DNA from: JABDGM01 sp046349975
GTDB taxonomy: Bacteria; Planctomycetota; Planctomycetia; Pirellulales; Lacipirellulaceae
Direction of reading: 5' to 3'
DNA length: 64,000 nt
NCBI GenBank assembly: GCA_046349975.1
Contig: JAXMBH010000008.1
Coordinates: forward strand, 62,001 to 126,000
Shown: positions 34,812 through 42,993 of the stretch, piece after piece
Numbering within the stretch: the first letter of the stretch is position 1
Layout of the letters: every line of letters starts with the position of its first letter
The notes under the pieces: model-generated
The model's database searches: none
Seen by the model: only the letters and a program-made list of their open reading frames with translations
What the model was told of the DNA's origin: nothing
Translations under genes and position numbers: made by a program

Positions 34812-35060
34812 GCTGTTCATCCTGAAAGCCGAGTTCGAAGACAAGACGCACCGCTAGCATCAGCCGCCGGCCGATAGCCTCGCGCTTTCGTCAAAGTCGA
34901 CCCATCACGCCCCCACACTTGAGCGACTATGCTGAAGCAATTGCAGTTATGGATTCAAAGATACCGTTCCGCACTTAATTGTCTGGCCGATAGCTAACAG
35001 CCGGTAGCGGACAGCCTTCTCTGGCTGACAGCTGACAGCTGATAGCCGACAGCTCCACGC

Positions 35061-35918
35061 ATGTCCGACCGCTTCTTCATCGCCGAACCCATCACCTCCG
35101 ACCGGGTTACGCTCGACGGCCCCGAAGCCCACCATCTCTTGCATGTGATGCGAGCGGCAGCCGGCACAGAAATCGTTCTGTTCGACAACTCGGGCGCCGA
35201 ATTCACAGCCGTTGTCGAAGACACGCGCCGCGGCGAAGCCGTGGTAAAAATCGTCGAGCGCCATGAACTGAATCGCGAACTCCCCTGTCCGCTCGTCGTC
35301 GGCGTCGCGCTGCCCAAAGGCGACCGCCAGAAGTGGCTCGTCGAGAAGCTCACCGAGCTCGGCGTTACCGCCCTCGTCCCGCTCGTCACCGACCGCGGCG
35401 TCGCCCAACCGACCGCCAGCGCCGCCGAACGCTTAACCCGCGCCGTCATCGAAGCCGCCAAGCAATGCGGCCGCAACAGGCTCATGCAGATTTGCGAGCC
35501 AATGAAGTGGCAGAACTGGATCGAGAGTAATTTCGGATTTCGGATTTCGGATTGCGGATTGAACAACGAATCCGCAATCGGCAATCCGCAATCCGCAATC
35601 GACGGCTTGCCGAACTCGACCGCCGGGTGCCTGGGGTCGAGCAGACCATCGCCAGGCGCTGGTGCCCTCGAGCCCCCAGAACCGTGGCGACGCCTACTCG
35701 CTCACCCCGCCGGAAGACCGCTCGCTGAAGCAGCCGGTCTTTACACAACACCCTCACCCACCGTCCTCGCGATTGGCCCCGAAGGTGGCTTCACCGATAC
35801 CGAAGTCGCCGCCGCCCGCGCCGCCGGCTGGCAACAAGTCGCCCTCGGCCCCCGCATCCTCCGCGTCGAAACCGCCGCCATCGCCCTGGCTTCAGCCTGC
35901 GCCCTGCGTTGCTTGTGA
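35061..35918 (+). CDS. rsmE: 16S rRNA (uracil-1498-N3)-methyltransferase with repeat-derived insert
   Basis: 285 residues from ATG 35061; the family is usually about 240-250. The N-terminal PUA-like part is intact (DRFFIAEPITSDRVTLDGPE, HHLLHVMRAAAGTEIVLFDN). The SPOUT part shows VGVALPKGDRQKWLVEKLTE, LGVTALVPLVTDRGV, RAVIEAAKQCGRNRLMQI and the SAM-knot motifs VLAIGPEGGFTDTEV and LGPRILRVETAAIALASACA. Between residues about 157 and 222 the sequence is foreign: it is encoded by a ggattt/ggattg repeat (35526-35601) and by a copy of the ggtggctggggtcgagc repeat (about 35623-35688), both read through in frame. All catalytic regions lie outside the insert, so activity is likely retained. RsmE methylates U1498 of 16S rRNA. 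Confidence 0.93.
   Translation: MSDRFFIAEPITSDRVTLDGPEAHHLLHVMRAAAGTEIVLFDNSGAEFTAVVEDTRRGEAVVKIVERHELNRELPCPLVVGVALPKGDRQKWLVEKLTELGVTALVPLVTDRGVAQPTASAAERLTRAVIEAAKQCGRNRLMQICEPMKWQNWIESNFGFRISDCGLNNESAIGNPQSAIDGLPNSTAGCLGSSRPSPGAGALEPPEPWRRLLAHPAGRPLAEAAGLYTTPSPTVLAIGPEGGFTDTEVAAARAAGWQQVALGPRILRVETAAIALASACALRCL
35526..35601. repeat. GGATTT/GGATTG repeat inside rsmE
   Basis: A tandem of ggatttc/ggattgc units on the left and aatccgcaatc units on the right makes an imperfect inverted repeat, wholly inside the rsmE frame. Confidence 0.8.
35623..35688. repeat. GGTGGCTGGGGTCG repeat, coding copy inside rsmE
   Basis: gggtgcctggggtcgagcag ... gccctcgagcccccag matches the ends and inner accatcgc/gctggtgcc words of the intergenic element at 35940-36057. 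Confidence 0.75.
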
Positions 35919-35939
35919 AGTAAATTCAAAACGAAACAC

Positions 35940-36057
35940 GGGGTGGCTGGGGTCGGGCGCAGCGAGCCCCCAGTGCGTCGCCGCATTAGTTGGCAGGTCA
36001 CTGGGGGCTCGCGGGCACCATCGCTTAGCGATGGTCGGCTCGACCCCAGCCACCCGT
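35940..36057. repeat. GGTGGCTGGGGTCG palindromic repeat, intergenic copy
   Basis: The outer arms gggtggctggggtcg and cgaccccagccaccc are perfect complements. Inside are cgagcccccagtg / cactgggggctcg and accatcgc / gcgatggt, giving a branched foldback. Another relative, ggggtggctggggcagaggc, lies at about 41128-41222. Confidence 0.85.
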
Positions 36058-36103
36058 CGCACGTAGACGAGTCTCGGAGAACAGCGACTACAAAAATCGC
36101 CCC

Positions 36104-38608
36104 TCATCGTCCACCCCCATAAGAAATCGTCGACGTCCCCCGCGGCCCCGCGTACTTCGGGTGTACCACATACCGCGGCAACGACGCCGCGAACGAAAAG
36201 CCACTCGTCCGCTGCGCGTTCTGCCGATCGATCGCCTGCTGCGCCGACTCGCCGCCCTCGAGCCAAATCACCGGCGGCGGTCCGGATTGAATCGTCGTCG
36301 CCGTCTTCCACGCACTTTGCCCGTCGATCATCAGTTCGACTTCATAGTGCTTCGTCGTCACCGTCACCTGCTCTCGATTTTCACGATGGAAGAACCCCGA
36401 GCCGTATTCCTTGGTTTCGCTCTGCCCCGTGACCACGCGGGCACTCACCCGGATCGGCGAATCGGCCACCACCTGCATGCCGTTCTGCTCGACCGCCGAC
36501 TTGATCGCCGCCTCGGCCTTCGCCTGCTCCTCGCCGCCGACCTGCACGTCGATGCTCACCTTCGCTCCCGGCTTGAGCGCGAGAATTGCTTCCGGATCGA
36601 GTGACTCGGCCTCGGCCAATACTTCGGGCTGCAACAACTTCGCCGGCACCAGTCCCAGCACGTTGTTCACCTGCATCACGAGCCACCGCACCGACCCGCG
36701 CGACATCGCCGGCAAGCTCGGCGCTTCGTACCGCCACAAGATGATCCGCCGCGTGATGTCGATAATGTCCGTCCCGCCCGAAAGCAAGTGCGTATCATCG
36801 AGCCACGCCAGGTCGCCCGTCTTCAGCCCGCTGCAATCGAAATCGCGCTCCAGCTTGCCCGTCGTCGCGTTCCAAATGTAAACCGTCGTGCCCGAAACGC
36901 AGGCCAGCTTCGTGCCATCAGTGTTGAACGCGACCTGCCCCGCCCCGGGCCGTACATCATCCATCCGCGCGAGAATCGAACCGTCGCTCGCCCGAAAAAT
37001 CTCCACACCCCGCGGCGTCGCCAGCGCCATGTGCGCTCGCCCGGGGCTCAAGTCGGGCGTGCATCGTCCGTTGGCATCGATCTGATAAATCGCGTGCGCC
37101 TTTTTGCCCTCGATCCGCCACAACACCGTCGTGCCTTCGCCGTTCACGATGAGCAGCGAATCATCATCGACCCAATCGGCCCACACGATTTCATTCACGC
37201 CCCACATGCCCTTGCTCGTCGCGAAGGGCCACCACGTGACCTCCTCGGTGGGCTTGTTGCCGTTCATCGACCACACGTCGAGCCGCGCCTTGCGATTGTG
37301 GAAGCCTTCCTCCGCGACCATCAGAATCCGCTTCCCGCTCGGCGATAGATAGCACTGCTTCACGCCGCCGACTACGTTCGACTGCCCCAGCGATTTCCGC
37401 TGCCGCAGGTTCACCGTTTCGAGCTGGGCCATGCTCTTGTTGAACGGGTTTTCGTACGCGATCACCGCCATCGGCGACGACCCGCTCGATACCGACAACG
37501 AAATCGGCCGCGTGTGAACATCGCCCGCCGGCGTCAACCGCACGGGCTGCGGCTTCCACTCGGCGGCCACCTCCTTCGCCGGGTCCGCCGGCACGCCCGA
37601 GCCTTCCGGTTCACCGGGCAAGAGCGCGTTCACCTGCGACCAATCGCCCTCATCGAGGTCGGCCGGCTCCTCGCTGCCATCGTCCTTCATCGGCGAATCG
37701 TGAACGCCCGGCAAATTCCGCGGTTCGCGCCCACCGAAATCGCGTCCGCCAAAATCGCGCGAGTTGCGCGCGGTGATATCCACCGGCGGCCCGCTGCCCT
37801 CGGCAAACGGCGAATTCGGGTCCGCCGCCGTGTCCGCGGTCGCAACCTTGCCGCCGTTCTTCAGTCGATCGCGAATCCGCTTCATCGACTCCCGCGCCGC
37901 CAGCTTCACCTGCTGATTGCGCGCGAGCGCCGCCTTCTGCAGCACGGCCATGCTCTTCTCGCCGCCCACTTCCCCCAACAACTGCACCGCTGCCAGCGAC
38001 GTATCCGCATTGTTCGAAGGCGCCGCCTTGATCAGCGCATCCTCCGCCACTGGCCCCATCTTTCGCAGCGAATTCACCGCCTTCTCGTGCGTGAAGAATT
38101 CGCCCAACCGCCGCGCCACCGCCTCGGCACCCTGCGGGTCCTTCAACTGACCGAGCGCATCGTACAACTCTTCCGTGCCGAACTTATCCTTATCGAGCAT
38201 CTCGATCAGAATCGGCACGCTGTACTTGCCGCCCCAAATAACGAGCCCTTGAATCGCTTTGTCTTTGTCCGGGCCGTGCTCTTCCGCTGCGATGGCCTTA
38301 TAGCCGCGCGCAATGAGCTTCCGCGTGTCGGCATTCGCCACGTCGCTCGGCCGCACTTTGAGCAACGACTCCGCCGCTTCCCGTTTGCCAAACGTGTCGT
38401 CCGAATTGAGCAGCTGCGCCAGCCGCGCATACTCGCGCTGCAAGTTGCTGTTCACCGGCGCGGGGCTAGCATTCGGTTTCTTGGCATCCGAAGCCGCCGC
38501 CGCTGGCGAAGCAGCCGCCGCATCTGCACTCGGCTCTTCAGCACGCAGGCTAGTCGCCAGCGCAAACCCAACTGTCGCGGCGAACAAACCGATTCGAAAT
38601 GTGTCCAT
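36104..38608 (-). CDS. Secreted HEAT-repeat plus WD40-like protein, unknown
   Basis: 834 residues from ATG 38608. Signal peptide MDTFRIGLFAATVGFALATS ending near LRA/EEP. Residues about 55-250 are HEAT-like helical repeats (YSVPILIEMLDKDKFGTEEL, YDALGQLKDPQGAEAVARRL, DTSLAAVQLLGEVGGEKSMA). A disordered Pro/Gly/Asp segment follows (about 255-350). Residues about 360-640 show beta-propeller strands with WD40-like endings (ARLDVWSMNGN, GTKLACVSGTTVYIWNATTG, LLSGGTDIIDITRRIILWRY). The C-terminal part (about 690-800) has a mixed alpha/beta domain (IDVQVGGEEQAKAEAAIKSA, VEQNGMQVVADSPIRVSARV). It probably acts in the periplasm as an interaction protein. It stands alone between rsmE and sufU. Confidence 0.75.
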   Translation of the reverse strand: MDTFRIGLFAATVGFALATSLRAEEPSADAAAASPAAAASDAKKPNASPAPVNSNLQREYARLAQLLNSDDTFGKREAAESLLKVRPSDVANADTRKLIARGYKAIAAEEHGPDKDKAIQGLVIWGGKYSVPILIEMLDKDKFGTEELYDALGQLKDPQGAEAVARRLGEFFTHEKAVNSLRKMGPVAEDALIKAAPSNNADTSLAAVQLLGEVGGEKSMAVLQKAALARNQQVKLAARESMKRIRDRLKNGGKVATADTAADPNSPFAEGSGPPVDITARNSRDFGGRDFGGREPRNLPGVHDSPMKDDGSEEPADLDEGDWSQVNALLPGEPEGSGVPADPAKEVAAEWKPQPVRLTPAGDVHTRPISLSVSSGSSPMAVIAYENPFNKSMAQLETVNLRQRKSLGQSNVVGGVKQCYLSPSGKRILMVAEEGFHNRKARLDVWSMNGNKPTEEVTWWPFATSKGMWGVNEIVWADWVDDDSLLIVNGEGTTVLWRIEGKKAHAIYQIDANGRCTPDLSPGRAHMALATPRGVEIFRASDGSILARMDDVRPGAGQVAFNTDGTKLACVSGTTVYIWNATTGKLERDFDCSGLKTGDLAWLDDTHLLSGGTDIIDITRRIILWRYEAPSLPAMSRGSVRWLVMQVNNVLGLVPAKLLQPEVLAEAESLDPEAILALKPGAKVSIDVQVGGEEQAKAEAAIKSAVEQNGMQVVADSPIRVSARVVTGQSETKEYGSGFFHRENREQVTVTTKHYEVELMIDGQSAWKTATTIQSGPPPVIWLEGGESAQQAIDRQNAQRTSGFSFAASLPRYVVHPKYAGPRGTSTISYGGGR

Positions 38609-38910
38609 GGAATGCCCCTCGCTCGAACGCGCAACCTGAAAAGCTCCCCGCGGCCAGTCGCCTCTGTCCGAGCTTCCACTATAAAACTCCGGCCAAAACC
38701 CTACAAATCGTTTGCTTGTCGCCCCTCGGCATGACGTTTAGACTTACCTTACTTGACGCAATGCCAAACCGGGGGCTAGCGCCCTGCGGCTAATATATTA
38801 GCCGGCGGGTACCCTATGGGTGGCTAGCGTCCGGTTCTTTGCTGTCCCAGTAGCCAATAGTAGTACCGAAAAAACCCCGTCCGGTTACAACGTTCCGACG
38901 CCCCGCCCGC
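38609..38910. other. Intergenic region holding a CTAGCG repeat
   Basis: 302 bp between divergent genes. Apart from the CTAGCG repeat at 38766-38838, I see no gene and no clear promoter. Confidence 0.5.
38766..38838. repeat. CTAGCG palindromic repeat, copy 3
   Basis: aaccgggggctagcgccctg ... ggtggctagcgtccggttct, with centre ggctaatatattagccgg. It is the same family as 33905-33965 and 15861-15890. Confidence 0.8.
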
Positions 38911-39309
38911 ATGTCGCTCGACGAAGAAGAACTCTACCAGGAACACATCCTCGACCATTACGAGGACCCGTTCCACCGTGGGCACTTGCCGAACCCCACC
39001 CACGCTCACGAAGACAACAACCCGCTCTGCGGCGACGTCGTCCGCATCGAGCTCGAACTCGGCGACGAGGGCAAAATCCGCGACGCCTACTTCAGCGGCC
39101 AAGGCTGCGTCATCAGCCAGGCCTCGGCCTCGATGCTCCTCGAAAAGATGCAGGGCAAAACCGTCGACGAAGCCAAACACTTCTCCGCCGAAGACATGCT
39201 CACCCTCTACGGTGCCCGCCTCACCCCCAACCGCCAAAAATGCTGCCTGCTCTCCTGGAAAGTCCTCCAATCCGCCGTGCACTCGCCGGTGGGCAAGAAT
39301 GGGGAATGA
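38911..39309 (+). CDS. sufU: Iron-sulfur cluster assembly scaffold/sulfur acceptor SufU-like
   Basis: 132 residues from ATG 38911. Family hallmarks: LYQEHILDHYEDPFHRG, NNPLCGD (Cys40, Asp42), SGQGCVISQASASML (Cys66) and RQKCCLLSW (Cys111/112). These Cys and Asp residues form the zinc or Fe-S binding site of the SufU/IscU fold. The conserved Arg before the last Cys (NRQKC) is typical of SufU. It accepts sulfur from the cysteine desulfurase SufS, whose gene lies 510 bp downstream on the same strand. Between them sit a small membrane-protein ORF and two repeat elements. No sufBCD is seen in the window. Confidence 0.92.
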   Translation: MSLDEEELYQEHILDHYEDPFHRGHLPNPTHAHEDNNPLCGDVVRIELELGDEGKIRDAYFSGQGCVISQASASMLLEKMQGKTVDEAKHFSAEDMLTLYGARLTPNRQKCCLLSWKVLQSAVHSPVGKNGE

Positions 39310-39311
39310 TT

Positions 39312-39598
39312 AACCACAAAGTGCACAGAGAACACAGAGAAGAAAACAATGAAAGCGACCCAGCCAAGAGACGTTTACCTCCTTGCGGTCGTCACTGGGC
39401 TTGGCACGCTTTGCGGGATCGCTTTGACTGCCGCTTACGGATTTAAACTGGCAACTTTACTGCCAACGGTTGGCTGTGGGTTTATGACTGCCTTGAGTCT
39501 TTGGATTGCCTTAACCAGAAAGAACTTTTCCTAGGCCTCTACGAGGTAAATCCTCTCTTGTCTTCCTCCGTGAACTCTGTGTCCTCTGTGGTAAGTAA
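39312..39598. repeat. Long inverted repeat flanking a small ORF
   Basis: The left arm accacaaagtgcacagagaa (from about 39312) and the right arm cctccgtgaactctgtgtcc ... tctgtggtaag (39563-39598) are near complements, about 215 nt apart. They belong to the same cacggaggcacagag family as 1052-1243. The arms enclose the 61-codon ORF at 39349. Confidence 0.75.
39349..39534 (+). CDS. Small two-helix membrane protein
   Basis: 61 residues from ATG 39349, with a purine-rich gagaagaaaac upstream. Two hydrophobic helices are predicted: VYLLAVVTGLGTLCGIALTA (about 9-28) and LATLLPTVGCGFMTALSLWI (about 34-53), with a basic end LTRKNFS. Its base composition is less GC-rich than its neighbours. It is enclosed by inverted-repeat arms. 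No family is recognised. A real gene is plausible because both helices are well formed, but translation is unproven. Confidence 0.5.
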   Translation: MKATQPRDVYLLAVVTGLGTLCGIALTAAYGFKLATLLPTVGCGFMTALSLWIALTRKNFS

Positions 39599-39655
39599 AA
39601 CAGCGCCTGCCCGACCAAAAGAGACACAACTGATTAGCCCCCGGTTGGAAACCGC

Positions 39656-39808
39656 CTTTAACCACAAAGACACCAAAGACACAAAGCAAGCGTCAATGAA
39701 TTTCGCCTCCCTTGTAGGGAGGGGTTAGGGGAGGGTTCGGCCCCCATATCTGAAACACGTCACCCTTCCCGGCCTTACCTTCGTGTCCTTCGTGCCGTCG
39801 TGGTTCAA
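39656..39808. repeat. Inverted repeat upstream of sufS
   Basis: ttaaccacaaagacaccaaa (from 39657) pairs with ttcgtgtccttcgtgccgtc ... gtggttcaa (to about 39808). A cctcccttgtagggaggggt hairpin-like stretch (about 39707-39726) lies inside. Confidence 0.7.
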
Positions 39809-39819
39809 CTCACATTCAA

Positions 39820-41109
39820 ATGCTCGAACTAGCAACACCATCGATTGACCGCTCGAAGCTCCTCCCCGCCTCCCTGCGCGAAGACTTCCCCATCCTCGAG
39901 CAGACCGTCCACGACGGCCATCCGCTCGTCTTCCTCGATAACGCCGCCAGCACGCAGCGCCCGCGACAAGTCATCGACGTGCTCCGCCGCGTGTACGAAC
40001 GCGATTATGCCAACGTCCACCGTGGCATCCACACGCTCAGCGAACGCAGCACCGAACAATACGAAGACGCCCGCGAAAAAGTCCGCGCGTTCATCGGCGC
40101 CGAGCGGCCGACCGAAATCGTCTTCACTTCCGGCACCACCGCGGGCATCAACCTCGTCGCCCGCAGCTGGGGCGACGCCAACATCAAGGCCGGCGACGAA
40201 ATCATCGTCACCACGATGGAGCACCACTCGAACCTGGTGCCCTGGCAACAACTCGCCGAACGCACCGGCGCGAAGCTGAAGCACATCCCCATCACCGACG
40301 ACGGCCTGCTGATCGTCGAAGCCCTCGACACGCTCGTCTCCGACCGCACGAAGCTCGTGGCCGTCGCCTCCGTCTCGAACGTCCTCGGCACGATTAACCC
40401 CATCGCCGAAATCTCGCGCCGCGCCCACGCCGCCGGCGCACTAGTGCTCGTCGACGCCGCCCAAAGCGTGCCGCACATCACCACGAACGTCCGCGAACTC
40501 GGCGCCGACTTCCTCGCCTTCAGCGGGCACAAGATGCTCGGCCCCACCGGCATCGGCGTCCTCTACGGCCGCGAAGAACTGCTCGACGCGATGCCCGCTT
40601 TCCTCGGCGGCGGCAGCATGATCAACCGCGTGTGGGAAGACCGCTTCACACCGGCCGAACTCCCCGCCAAGTTCGAAGCCGGCACGCCGCCCATCGCCCC
40701 CGCGATCGCGCTCGGCGCGGCCATCGATTACCTGAAACTCATCGGCCTCGAAAACATCGCCCGCCACGAGCACGAACTCGTTCGCTACGCTTACGAGCGC
40801 CTGCTCGAAGTCGACGGCCTGCACATCCTCGGCCCGCCTCCCGACCACCGCGCCGGCCTCGTGAGTTTCACACTCCCCGAGCCGCACGCCCACGACATCG
40901 CCCAACTGCTCGACGAACAAGGCATCGCCGTCCGCGCCGGCCACCACTGCACTTGGCCGCTGCACGACCGCCTCCACATCGCCGCCAGCACCCGCGCGAG
41001 CTTCTACCTCTACAACACGCCCGCCGAAGTCGACCTCTTAGTCGACGTCGTCACCCAAGTCCGCGACCGTTTCCGCCCCAAAGGCCGCAAACGCAAACCC
41101 GTGGCCTAG
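39820..41109 (+). CDS. sufS: Cysteine desulfurase SufS
   Basis: 429 residues from ATG 39820. A PLP-dependent class V aminotransferase: FLDNAASTQRPRQVID, NVHRGIHTLSERSTEQYEDA, VFTSGTTAGINLVA, EHHSNLVPWQ, VDAAQSVPHI, PLP Lys238 in FSGHKMLGPTGIGVLYG and GGGSMINRVW. The catalytic Cys377 lies in RAGHHCTWPL, and the ending ASTRASFYLYNTPAEVD is typical. It abstracts sulfur from cysteine and passes it to SufU, encoded upstream. The GHHC loop and the SufU neighbour indicate the SufS (group II) subtype rather than IscS. Confidence 0.95.
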   Translation: MLELATPSIDRSKLLPASLREDFPILEQTVHDGHPLVFLDNAASTQRPRQVIDVLRRVYERDYANVHRGIHTLSERSTEQYEDAREKVRAFIGAERPTEIVFTSGTTAGINLVARSWGDANIKAGDEIIVTTMEHHSNLVPWQQLAERTGAKLKHIPITDDGLLIVEALDTLVSDRTKLVAVASVSNVLGTINPIAEISRRAHAAGALVLVDAAQSVPHITTNVRELGADFLAFSGHKMLGPTGIGVLYGREELLDAMPAFLGGGSMINRVWEDRFTPAELPAKFEAGTPPIAPAIALGAAIDYLKLIGLENIARHEHELVRYAYERLLEVDGLHILGPPPDHRAGLVSFTLPEPHAHDIAQLLDEQGIAVRAGHHCTWPLHDRLHIAASTRASFYLYNTPAEVDLLVDVVTQVRDRFRPKGRKRKPVA

Positions 41110-41405
41110 AACTTTTCTGCACTCACGGGGTGCCGGGGCAGAGCCTCGGCGATGCCCCAGACCAGAAACCTGCGTTCCCCCGGGGTGGCTGGGGCAGAGG
41201 CTCGGCGATGCCCCAATGCGTCGCCAACTCAGCTCGCAACTCATTGGATGCTCCTTCCCACTACGACTCTGTTCAGCATCTCACCCTGCGCGCCATTAGC
41301 CGGGGTCGTCTCATCTCTTTGAGTCGAATAGATTCCTGACGTCATGCCAGCCAAAGAAGCGATTGACAAGATACGCACCAGGACAACCCGCTGGGCAAGA
41401 GTACT

Positions 41406-41434
41406 TGACAAATGTCCACTATTCTGCTAAGCTC
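41406..41434 (+). promoter_or_regulatory. Orphan sigma70-like promoter
   Basis: TTGACA (41406-41411), a 17-nt spacer, TAAGCT (41429-41434). No coding gene starts within 500 bp downstream, so if active it would make a non-coding transcript through the hairpin at 41587-41634. Confidence 0.45.
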
Positions 41435-41586
41435 GGCGTTCGCAATGCCCCAGCGTCTGCTCTTTGACAACTCAACCGCACATCGTCGCCCGTCAGGGCC
41501 ACTGTCGCTTCGTGGACCGACCCAGCCTCAGGAAAGGCCGCGCTACCGTTGCGCGCTTCACCCGCCAGGGAACTCCCACCAGTTTG

Positions 41587-41634
41587 GGCCAAGATGCGCA
41601 AAACCCTGGGGAGAGAATTCTGCGCATCTTGGCC
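41587..41634. repeat. 14-bp perfect inverted repeat
   Basis: ggccaagatgcgca (41587-41600) and tgcgcatcttggcc (41621-41634) are exact complements, with a 20-nt loop. There is no T-tract, so a simple terminator is unlikely; an RNA stem or protein-binding site is possible. Confidence 0.85.
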
Positions 41635-41767
41635 AAAGCTAACAGAATGGAAGTCCCATGCTCCCCTTTCCCCCCTTTACCACTCCGTACTCCACCGTCC
41701 CTTCCGCCTTCATTCCCCCCTTGCCGGATCCGCAGCTTTCCCCTAAATCACGCGACAGAAACAACCG

Positions 41768-41796
41768 TTGAAGTCCGCCCGGTAGTCGGCTATAAT
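41768..41796 (+). promoter_or_regulatory. Promoter of the fatty-acid-type cluster
   Basis: TTGAAG (41768-41773), an exact 17-nt spacer, TATAAT (41791-41796). It lies 150 bp upstream of the first dehydratase gene and in the right direction. It is the best sigma70-like match seen in the window. Confidence 0.65.
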
Positions 41797-41945
41797 CCGT
41801 AGTTCGCTATTTCCCCCAAATTTCCAGGCCATGGCGCGCCGCTCTGGCCGGTTTCGGGGGTCGCATAGGGGAGCGGGAGCGGCCGATTCTGGTCGGACCC
41901 TGTCCCCTCGGTTGTGGCGAACTGCACTACAAACCCTTTGATGCC

Positions 41946-42437
41946 ATGCGCTTTTGGATGCTCGACAAAATCCGTTCGTTCACGCCGGATGTCGAGTTGT
42001 CGGCTACCAAATGCGTCACCATGACCGAAGAATACATGGCCGACCACTTCCCGGAGTTTCCCGTTCTCCCGGGGGTGTTTATGCTGGAAGCCGCCACTCA
42101 AGCCGGCGCCTGGCTACTGCGACTAAGCGAAAACTTTGCCCATAGTGTCATTTCGTTAAAGGAAGCCAAGAACGTAAAATACGCCGACTTTGTGGCACCC
42201 GGGCAAGCGCTCGAAGTCACCGTGTCGATGGTTAAGAAAGACGATCGTCTGGCCACGCTCAAAGTCGAGGGCCAAATTGAGGGCCGCCAAACCCTGAGCG
42301 GGCGAATCGTGCTCCAGCGCTACAACCTGCTTGACCGCGACCCGCAGCTGCGTGACATCGACGAAAAAATCATCAACCATTTCCGCCGCGCGCAGAAGCT
42401 CCTTCTGCCCGCAGCGTTGGCAGCTCCTGCCGCCTAG
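41946..42437 (+). CDS. fabZ: FabZ-like 3-hydroxyacyl-ACP dehydratase (1)
   Basis: 163 residues from ATG 41946. The hot-dog fold signature is intact: MADHFPEFPVLPGVFMLEAA with catalytic His34 and Glu48, then KNVKYADFVAPGQALEVTVS and the helical C-terminus. FabZ dehydrates 3-hydroxyacyl-ACP in chain elongation. It is the first gene of a four-gene cluster (dehydratase, ACP, dehydratase, ketosynthase) behind the 41768 promoter, and 40 bp before the ACP gene. The C-terminal extension (INHFRRAQKLLLPAALAAPA) is longer than in E. coli FabZ, so a specialised role or substrate is possible. Confidence 0.9.
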   Translation: MRFWMLDKIRSFTPDVELSATKCVTMTEEYMADHFPEFPVLPGVFMLEAATQAGAWLLRLSENFAHSVISLKEAKNVKYADFVAPGQALEVTVSMVKKDDRLATLKVEGQIEGRQTLSGRIVLQRYNLLDRDPQLRDIDEKIINHFRRAQKLLLPAALAAPAA

Positions 42438-42477
42438 CCGGCAGACAGCGAACACTTATTCGGAGGAACATTTAGCG

Positions 42478-42873
42478 ATGTCATCGGTATCGTCGAAATC
42501 GGATATCTTCTCGAAGGTCCAAGAAGCGCTCGTCGACGCGCTCGGAGTCGATGAAGACGAAGTCACGCCGCAAGCCACGCTGCAAGGAGACCTGGGCGCC
42601 GAATCGATCGACTTCCTCGATATCGTGTTCCGCCTCGAAAAGGCCTTCAATATCAAAATCGAACGCGGCGAACTCTTCCCAGAAGACATCCTCACCAACA
42701 CCGAGTATGTCGAAGAAGGCAAAGTCAACGCCGCCGGCCTCGCTAAGCTCAAAGAACGCATGCCCTTCGCTGACCTGTCGCGCTTCGCCGCCGACCCGAG
42801 CGTTCAAAACCTCGGCAAGCAACTTACCGTGCAAGACATGTGCAACTTCGTCGAGCACAAACTCGCCGCCTAG
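42478..42873 (+). CDS. acpP: Acyl carrier protein, C-terminally extended
   Basis: 131 residues from ATG 42478, with a strong SD (cggaggaac) upstream; the longer open frame begins inside the previous gene. The carrier core spans about 8-85: ALVDALGVDEDEVTPQATLQ, then DLGAESIDFLDIVFRLEKAF with the phosphopantetheine site Ser43. Canonical ACPs are about 80 residues. Here about 45 more follow (RMPFADLSRFAADPSVQNLG, then QLTVQDMCNFVEHKLAA), where the final helix may replace helix IV of the fold after an insertion. The position between two dehydratase genes suggests it is the dedicated carrier of this cluster. Confidence 0.9.
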   Translation: MSSVSSKSDIFSKVQEALVDALGVDEDEVTPQATLQGDLGAESIDFLDIVFRLEKAFNIKIERGELFPEDILTNTEYVEEGKVNAAGLAKLKERMPFADLSRFAADPSVQNLGKQLTVQDMCNFVEHKLAA

Positions 42874-42888
42874 CGGCGAAAAATTCCC

Positions 42889-42950
42889 AGTGACCAAGCA
42901 CCAACGACCAAAACACCCCGCTTTGGTCATTGGTGCTTGGTCATTGGTCG
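42889..42950. repeat. Inverted repeat between ACP and second dehydratase genes
   Basis: gtgaccaagcaccaacgacc (from 42890) pairs with ggtcattggtgcttggtcat (from 42924). It lies inside the cluster, in the 120-bp gap, and would form a hairpin in the mRNA. Confidence 0.8.
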
Positions 42951-42993
42951 TTACTCCCTGTCCCCTGAATCCACCACCCCGTTCCCTTCTCGC

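Larger units (their letters stand above)
41110..41945. other. 836-bp intergenic region with repeats, two promoters and a strong hairpin
   Basis: From left to right: two copies of the ggtggctggggcagaggc-type repeat (about 41128-41222); TTGACA words at 41363 and 41406; the promoter-like pair 41406-41434; a 14-bp hairpin 41587-41634; a pyrimidine-rich tract (41656-41740); and the promoter 41768-41796 for the next operon. Frames of 60-112 codons here have no recognisable protein features. Confidence 0.6.

Noticed and set aside
37514..38734. 406-codon open frame on the plus strand, His/Arg-rich
   Set aside because: It is antisense to the HEAT/WD40-like gene. The Arg/His/Leu-rich composition is typical of a shadow frame.
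41412..41802. Plus-strand ORFs of 60-112 codons in the sufS-fabZ gap
   Set aside because: Low-complexity products with no start signal. They overlap the hairpin and promoter signals instead.
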